NCBI GenBank assembly: GCA_913774355.1
Contig: CAJYGB010000035.1
Coordinates: 62,001-126,000 of the forward strand
Direction of reading: 5' to 3'
DNA length: 64,000 nt
DNA from: an uncultured Chryseobacterium sp.
Lineage (GTDB): Bacteria > Bacteroidota > Bacteroidia > Flavobacteriales > Weeksellaceae
Of the stretch, positions 60,251 to 64,000 are shown piece by piece. The stretch's first letter is position 1. Each line of letters begins with the position of its first letter. Both the position numbers and the translations under genes were made by a program. Below the pieces are notes generated by a model. That model ran no database searches. It was given only the letters and a program-made list of their open reading frames with translations, and had not been told where the DNA came from.

Positions 60251-61066
60251 ATGTCTGTTCATTCTGAAATTAAAAAAGTTACTACAGAAACCTTGCGTAA
60301 AATGAAATTCGACAAGGAAAAAATAACAATGCTTACGGCGTACGATTATACCACTGCGAAAATGGTGGATGCAGGAGGAATTGATGCGGTCCTGATCGGG
60401 GATTCTGCGGCCAATGTAATGGCGGGTTTTGAAACGACACTGCCGATTACCCTGGATCAGATGATCTACCACTCTCAGAGCGTGGTCAGAGGAACCGACA
60501 GGGCATTGGTTGTAGCCGATTTACCTTTCGGAACGTACCAGAGCAATCCTGAAAAAGCCCTGGAATCCGCAGTGAGGATGATGAAGGAAGGCGGAGCGCA
60601 TGCCGTGAAGATCGAAGGCGGAAAGGAAATTTCAAAATCAATCAAGAAAATCATCAATGCCGGAATTCCTGTGATGGGACACTTGGGATTAACCCCACAA
60701 TCGATTTACAAGTTCGGGACCTATAAAGTCAGGGCCAAAGAAGAAGCGGAAGCGGAAAAACTGATTGCCGATGCGCAGCTGTTGGAAGAATTAGGGTGCT
60801 TTGCCGTGGTTTTGGAAAAAATCCCTGCGGATCTGGCCAAGAAAGTAACGGAAGCCGTTTCCATTCCGACCATCGGAATCGGAGCAGGAGCCCATTGTGA
60901 CGGTCAGGTGCTGGTATATCATGATATGGTGGGAATGAACAAAGGCTTCAGCCCGAAATTTTTAAGAAGATACCTGGATCTGTACACTGAAATTACCGGT
61001 GCCGTGGCGCAGTATGTAAAAGATGTAAAAGGACAGGATTTCCCTAATGAAAGTGAAAGTTATTAA
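60251..61066 (+). CDS. panB: 3-methyl-2-oxobutanoate hydroxymethyltransferase
   Basis: A 271-residue TIM-barrel enzyme making ketopantoate from 2-oxoisovalerate for pantothenate and CoA. Motifs: AYDYTTAKMVDAGG, IGDSAANVMAGFETTLPITLDQM (metal-site Asp), HAVKIEGG (Glu/Lys), GHLGLTPQS and GIGAGAHCDGQVLVYHD. Length matches. It starts a three-gene set with the small membrane protein (3 bases later) and the pseudouridine synthase. Other pan genes are not in the window. Confidence 0.95.
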   Translation: MSVHSEIKKVTTETLRKMKFDKEKITMLTAYDYTTAKMVDAGGIDAVLIGDSAANVMAGFETTLPITLDQMIYHSQSVVRGTDRALVVADLPFGTYQSNPEKALESAVRMMKEGGAHAVKIEGGKEISKSIKKIINAGIPVMGHLGLTPQSIYKFGTYKVRAKEEAEAEKLIADAQLLEELGCFAVVLEKIPADLAKKVTEAVSIPTIGIGAGAHCDGQVLVYHDMVGMNKGFSPKFLRRYLDLYTEITGAVAQYVKDVKGQDFPNESESY

Positions 61067-61069
61067 TTC

Positions 61070-61396
61070 ATGAGAAACCAACAGCAAACTCAGGGGATTA
61101 TATCCATCATTGCGTTGTTCTGCCTTGTGGTGGGATGGTTTAACCTCTTTTCCCCGGAAATCAACAATTTATTATCACGGAAAATTTTTTACGTTCTCAT
61201 CGGGATCAGCTTCTTTCTGCAGGCCCCTTTTTTAAAGAATAAGAATTTTAGCTATGGAATGTATGCAGCTGCAGCAGTCTGTGTGCTGGGAGGTTTGCTG
61301 ATCCCGGTGGGCTCAGGAATGGAATCACTAAAAACCCTTGCCGTTTTTGTAGGGCTTATTATAACATTTTCAGGCCGGCAAAGTTATCGTCAATAA
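61070..61396 (+). CDS. small polytopic membrane protein
   Basis: A 108-residue protein with four hydrophobic segments (GIISIIALFCLVVGWFNLF, KIFYVLIGISFFLQ, GMYAAAAVCVLGGLLIPVG, LAVFVGLIITFSG). No recognised family. It sits between panB and the pseudouridine synthase gene with 3-base gaps, so it is translated in the same operon. Function unknown. Confidence 0.65.
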   Translation: MRNQQQTQGIISIIALFCLVVGWFNLFSPEINNLLSRKIFYVLIGISFFLQAPFLKNKNFSYGMYAAAAVCVLGGLLIPVGSGMESLKTLAVFVGLIITFSGRQSYRQ

Positions 61397-61399
61397 AGT

Positions 61400-62077
61400 A
61401 TGAAGGATCAGATTGTATATGAAGATAACCATCTTCTGGTGATCAATAAGAAAGTCGGGCAGCTCGTACAGGGCGACAAAACCGGCGACGAATCCTTATT
61501 GGAAACCATTAAGGATTTTATAAAAAAAAGGGACAACAAGCCGGGGAACGTATTTCTCGGCTTGGTTCACCGTATCGACCGGCCGACTTCAGGTTTGGTG
61601 ATTTATGCCAAAACCTCCAAGGCTTTGTCGCGTCTGACGCAGATGGTAAAAAATCGCGAAGTTAAGAAAACCTACTGGGCGGTAGTCGCTAAAGAAATGA
61701 TTCCCAAAACCCAGAGGCTGGTACATTATTTAAAGAAAAACGAAAAGAACAACAAAGCCATTGTTTTTCCTAAAGTGACGGACGGTGCTAAAGAAGCAAT
61801 TCTTACTTACAACGTGATCAAAGCTCTGGAGAACTATCTTTTGCTTGAAATCGATCTTGAGACCGGAAGACATCATCAGATCAGGGCCCAGTTATCCAAA
61901 ATCGGCGTTCCCATCAAAGGGGATCTCAAATACGGCGCTCCGCGTTCAAACCCCGACGGCGGAATCAACCTTCACGCCCGGAAGCTGGAATTCATCCATC
62001 CTGTTACCAAGGAAAATATAGAAATCATAGCCCCGGTTCCGCAGAATGATGCGGTCTGGAGGGCTTGTGAAGATTAA
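61400..62077 (+). CDS. RluA-family pseudouridine synthase
   Basis: A 225-residue enzyme isomerising uridine to pseudouridine in RNA. The catalytic Asp is in HRIDRPTSGLVIYAKT near residue 57. TGRHHQIRAQL and the late NLHARKLEF motif follow. There is no N-terminal S4 domain, and the protein starts with the catalytic-domain strand (IVYEDNHLLVINKK). The target base, rRNA or tRNA, cannot be read. Third gene of the panB set. Confidence 0.92.
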   Translation: MKDQIVYEDNHLLVINKKVGQLVQGDKTGDESLLETIKDFIKKRDNKPGNVFLGLVHRIDRPTSGLVIYAKTSKALSRLTQMVKNREVKKTYWAVVAKEMIPKTQRLVHYLKKNEKNNKAIVFPKVTDGAKEAILTYNVIKALENYLLLEIDLETGRHHQIRAQLSKIGVPIKGDLKYGAPRSNPDGGINLHARKLEFIHPVTKENIEIIAPVPQNDAVWRACED

Positions 62078-62569
62078 TCTAATTTAACTCGGAGTAGAAA
62101 TCGGACAGGCTGGAAGAGGGAAGCCGGATGCTGGAGGTTTCTCTTGTCAAAGATAGGATCAAAGGTTTTGATAATCAAACTGGATATTTTGTCGATTTCT
62201 TGCAAAGTTCTAATTTAATCCTAAATAAATAGCTTGGTTTTATTTTTCAGCTAAGGTTGAATTTATATTATTTTAAAGTCCCAAAGGGATGGCTTTTTGT
62301 AGGTTAGGATAAAAGCCTATCAGAAGTATTAACCGTATTTAATTCAGCTATCCTATTCATTAGAAATAATGCCGATTCGCTGGCTACTACTTCGGCTACG
62401 ATGTTAGCAAAAAATTTCCGGCATACGGCTTTCCTCGTGCAGTCTTCTGTCTATAATGTGTTAATTGTAAAATACATCCGTATAAATACCTGCTGAAAAG
62501 ACAGGATTTTCCTGAGCAACGCATTGGTTTTTTTAATAATTTTACGGGATAAATTTAAAAAACAATACC
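62078..62569. other. non-coding stretch, G/A-rich repeat patch and little else
   Basis: About 490 bases without a plausible gene. Near 62108-62140 a G/A-rich patch with GGCTGGAAGAGG and GAAGCCGGATGCTGG resembles short GGAAG-type units common in flavobacterial intergenic DNA. No promoter box with both halves or RNA gene is seen. TAATTTTA near 62538 is close to a -7 box for the next gene. Confidence 0.45.
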
Positions 62570-63157
62570 ATGCTTACACTCGGACAACTCAAAGAGGCCA
62601 CCTGCTCCAAATCGGATTATGCTTCCAGGTTTTTACCTCATCTTATCGCAACATGCTCTAAATTTTCCATTAATACCCCCGCAAGAATGCTGAATTTTCT
62701 GGCACAGGTCGGCCATGAAAGCGGCGGGCTTTTTTATACGGAAGAACTGGCCAGCGGAAGTGCTTACGAAGGCAGAAAAGATTTGGGAAATACCCAAAAA
62801 GGTGACGGCGTAAGATTCAAAGGCAGGGGTCTGATCCAGATTACGGGGAGAGCCAATTACAAAGCTGTTTCTGCAGCACTTGGTACGGATTTTATTACCA
62901 ATCCAATGCTTTTGGGCGGAAAAAATGTTACCAAATGCAGCAATGCCCAGTTGCAAAATGCAGCAGAAAGTGCCGGATGGTTCTGGAACACGCGGAAGCT
63001 GAACGATCTTGCCGACCAGATTGATCTTACCAAAGGTATCGATACCGGAAACAACCTGGTAATTTTCAAAAAAATTACAAAAGCTATTAACGGCGGCTAT
63101 AACGGATTGCCGGACCGGCTGAACCGATATAAAACGGGGCTGACTTATTTTCTTTAA
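62570..63157 (+). CDS. glycoside hydrolase family 19 (chitinase/endolysin-like)
   Basis: A 195-residue enzyme of the GH19 lysozyme-like fold. Catalytic Glu is in VGHESGGLFYTEE (about residue 45); the substrate-cleft signature is FKGRGLIQITGRANY (about 84-98), and a helix with GGYNGLPDRLNRY follows. There is no signal peptide, as in phage endolysins and cytoplasmic-stored lysins; GH19 acts on chitin or peptidoglycan. No phage genes surround it. It has its own terminator, so it is monocistronic. Confidence 0.88.
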   Translation: MLTLGQLKEATCSKSDYASRFLPHLIATCSKFSINTPARMLNFLAQVGHESGGLFYTEELASGSAYEGRKDLGNTQKGDGVRFKGRGLIQITGRANYKAVSAALGTDFITNPMLLGGKNVTKCSNAQLQNAAESAGWFWNTRKLNDLADQIDLTKGIDTGNNLVIFKKITKAINGGYNGLPDRLNRYKTGLTYFL

Positions 63158-63202
63158 AAGGTAGATGTGCAGCTATTTATCCCTCAATAATATGTAAATT
63201 TA

Positions 63203-63233
63203 AAAAGATTATCTCAACGGGATAATCTTTTTT
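63203..63233 (+). terminator. rho-independent terminator
   Basis: AAAGATTATC / GATAATCTTT with a 7-base loop and T-run, after the GH19 gene. Confidence 0.85.
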
Positions 63234-63326
63234 ATTGGTCTGAATTTTACGGTTTCAAACATCTGGCTTATGGATTCCAATATCAGACTTCTATCATCCA
63301 TTACCCAACTTCCGCCTTAAAAAAAA

Positions 63327-63356
63327 TTGCCCGTTCAAAAAAAATGGCTACCTTCG
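63327..63356 (+). promoter_or_regulatory. promoter ahead of the TPP riboswitch
   Basis: TTG (63327-63329), exactly 19 bases, then TACCTTCG (63349-63356), one mismatch to TAnnTTTG. The riboswitch begins about 10 bases later. Confidence 0.6.
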
Positions 63357-63365
63357 TCTCAGACT

Positions 63366-63441
63366 TTAGGGGTGTCTGTTGAAAAAACAGGCTGAGAATT
63401 ACCCTTTGAACCTGATCCGGATCATACCGGCGTAGGGAAAA
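63366..63441 (+). ncRNA. TPP riboswitch (THI element)
   Basis: The conserved core is all present in order: GGGGTG, then CTGAGA, then ACCCTTTGAACCTGATC, and finally GGATCATACCGGCGTAGGGA. It binds thiamine diphosphate and controls the thiamine genes downstream. Between it and thiS lies a 10-base hairpin that covers the thiS start codon (63483-63514), which suggests control of translation. Confidence 0.95.
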
Positions 63442-63482
63442 GTGCAATGACTTTGCTGTACATTCTATTGTACCGTCATGGG

Positions 63483-63514
63483 CATTCCTAAAGCAGCTAT
63501 AAAATTTAGGAATG
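63483..63514 (+). promoter_or_regulatory. hairpin sequestering the thiS start codon
   Basis: CATTCCTAAA (63483-63492) is the exact complement of TTTAGGAATG (63505-63514), which includes the full ATG of thiS and the AGGA before it. A second smaller hairpin (ATGAC at 63447 with GTCAT at 63475, and GTAC arms) lies between the riboswitch and this one. Confidence 0.65.
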
Positions 63515-63718
63515 GAACTCACAATCAACCACACCCGAAAAACTTTTAATGTACTTCCTGCCACGCTGGAAGCATTGCTGGCTATGGAATTTCCCCAAAA
63601 GCGAAAAGGTATCGCCGTAGCCCTCAACAACCGTATTATCCCTCAACATTCCTGGGCGGAAACATTACTCAACGACAAAGACTCCGTTTTAATCATCACC
63701 GTCACTCAGGGCGGTTAA
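63512..63718 (+). CDS. thiS: sulfur carrier protein ThiS
   Basis: A 68-residue ubiquitin-like protein ending in the required Gly-Gly (VTQGG), which is adenylated and thiocarboxylated to donate sulfur for the thiazole ring of thiamine. N-terminal beta-strand MELTINHTRKTFNV and typical turn NRRIIP-like (NNRIIPQHSW). First gene of the thiamine operon, under the TPP riboswitch. Confidence 0.94.
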   Translation: MELTINHTRKTFNVLPATLEALLAMEFPQKRKGIAVALNNRIIPQHSWAETLLNDKDSVLIITVTQGG

Positions 63719-63737
63719 TCCCATAAAAACAAATTGT

Positions 63738-64000
63738 ATGGCTCATAACATCACCCGTTCGCCTTTCCCGAACTCAAAAAAGATCTATGTGGAAGGAAAA
63801 ATTCATCCCATCCAGGTCGCAATGCGCGAAATAGAGCTCAGTCCGACCAAACTTTCCAACGGAACGCTGGAGCATAACCCGCCGGTTACCGTTTACGATA
63901 CTTCAGGCCCCTATACCGATGAAAATTCTGAAATCGATATCGAAAAGGGGCTTCCGAGGATCCGTGAACAGTGGATCCTGGACCGCAACGACGTAGAAAT
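63738..64000 (+). CDS. thiC: phosphomethylpyrimidine synthase ThiC, 5' part
   Basis: The first 87 residues of ThiC, cut by the window end. It starts MAHNITRSPFPNSKKIYVEG and continues with IHPIQVAMREIELSPT and later NPPVTVYDTSGPYTDE, the conserved N-terminal ThiC sequence. ThiC uses a radical SAM-like mechanism to make the pyrimidine moiety of thiamine from AIR. It follows thiS by 19 bases, in the same TPP-controlled operon. Confidence 0.93.
   Translation, partial: MAHNITRSPFPNSKKIYVEGKIHPIQVAMREIELSPTKLSNGTLEHNPPVTVYDTSGPYTDENSEIDIEKGLPRIREQWILDRNDVE

Noticed and set aside
62570..63157. Prophage region around the GH19 gene
   Set aside because: Neighbours are a pseudouridine synthase and thiamine genes; no capsid, tail, integrase or holin genes.

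Overview
The window looks like a chromosomal segment of a Flavobacteriia member close to Chryseobacterium (Weeksellaceae). The grounds are a moderate GC content of about 42% in sampled lines, a type IX secretion C-terminal sorting domain, promoters of the Bacteroidetes form (TTG, 19-20 bases, TAnnTTTG), weak Shine-Dalgarno signals, a fused cbb3 oxidase subunit CcoNO, and product families typical of that group. No rRNA, tRNA, CRISPR array, insertion sequence or prophage was recognised.

Layout. 1-5.8 kb: a hypothetical gene, a secreted prolyl oligopeptidase and a large T9SS-exported reprolysin-like metalloprotease. 6-9.9 kb: methylmalonyl-CoA mutase, a small stress-like protein and a fasciclin-domain lipoprotein. 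9.9-14.4 kb: the most interesting part. A compact promoter-to-terminator transcript of about 165 nt is followed by a run of a basic unknown protein, an RtcB-type RNA ligase, a nucleotidyltransferase-fold protein, release factor H and a TPR protein. 14.5-20.7 kb: tandem haem-c lipoproteins, the MeaB chaperone, an M48 lipoprotein protease, an outer-membrane protein and an MlaE/MlaF ABC pair. 20.8-25.8 kb: a sugar-phosphate transferase for polysaccharide initiation, queE, folD, a decayed toxin-antitoxin locus and pgi. 25.9-35.3 kb: a TonB-box-free secreted hypothetical, a GH125 mannosidase, a DUF4349 lipoprotein, an acyl-CoA dehydrogenase, a broken bacteriocin-like gene, an AI-2E-type transporter and lon. 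35.6-50.3 kb: a PpiD-like foldase, an MCE (MlaD-like) protein, a split HdrD/HdrB-like iron-sulfur pair, a small surface-glycan set, serS and an AT-rich S15-type hydrolase. 50.5-60.2 kb: a complete cbb3 oxidase locus (safE-like, ccoH, ccoG, ccoP, ccoQ, ccoNO, ccoS, ccoI) with a divergent Crp/Fnr regulator. 60.2-64 kb: panB, a small membrane protein, an RluA-type pseudouridine synthase, an orphan GH19 enzyme, and a TPP riboswitch ahead of thiS and thiC (thiC runs off the end).

How genes work together. RtcB and PrfH belong to a known ribosome rescue and repair pair; here they sit with a nucleotidyltransferase and two unknown proteins, which suggests an expanded RNA-repair operon. The cbb3 cluster carries matching Crp/Fnr-like boxes (TGAT-N4-GTCA) upstream of ccoS and of the regulator/ccoI pair, so one regulator may control both transcripts. 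A hairpin between ccoP and ccoG that pairs fully only in the transcribed strand may set oxidase-to-assembly-factor ratios. Mutase, MeaB, acyl-CoA dehydrogenase and the HdrD/B-like pair could form part of branched acyl-chain oxidation feeding menaquinone and then the cbb3 oxidase; that link is inference. Several intergenic stretches hold palindromes and diverged direct repeats that look like dispersed repeat families.
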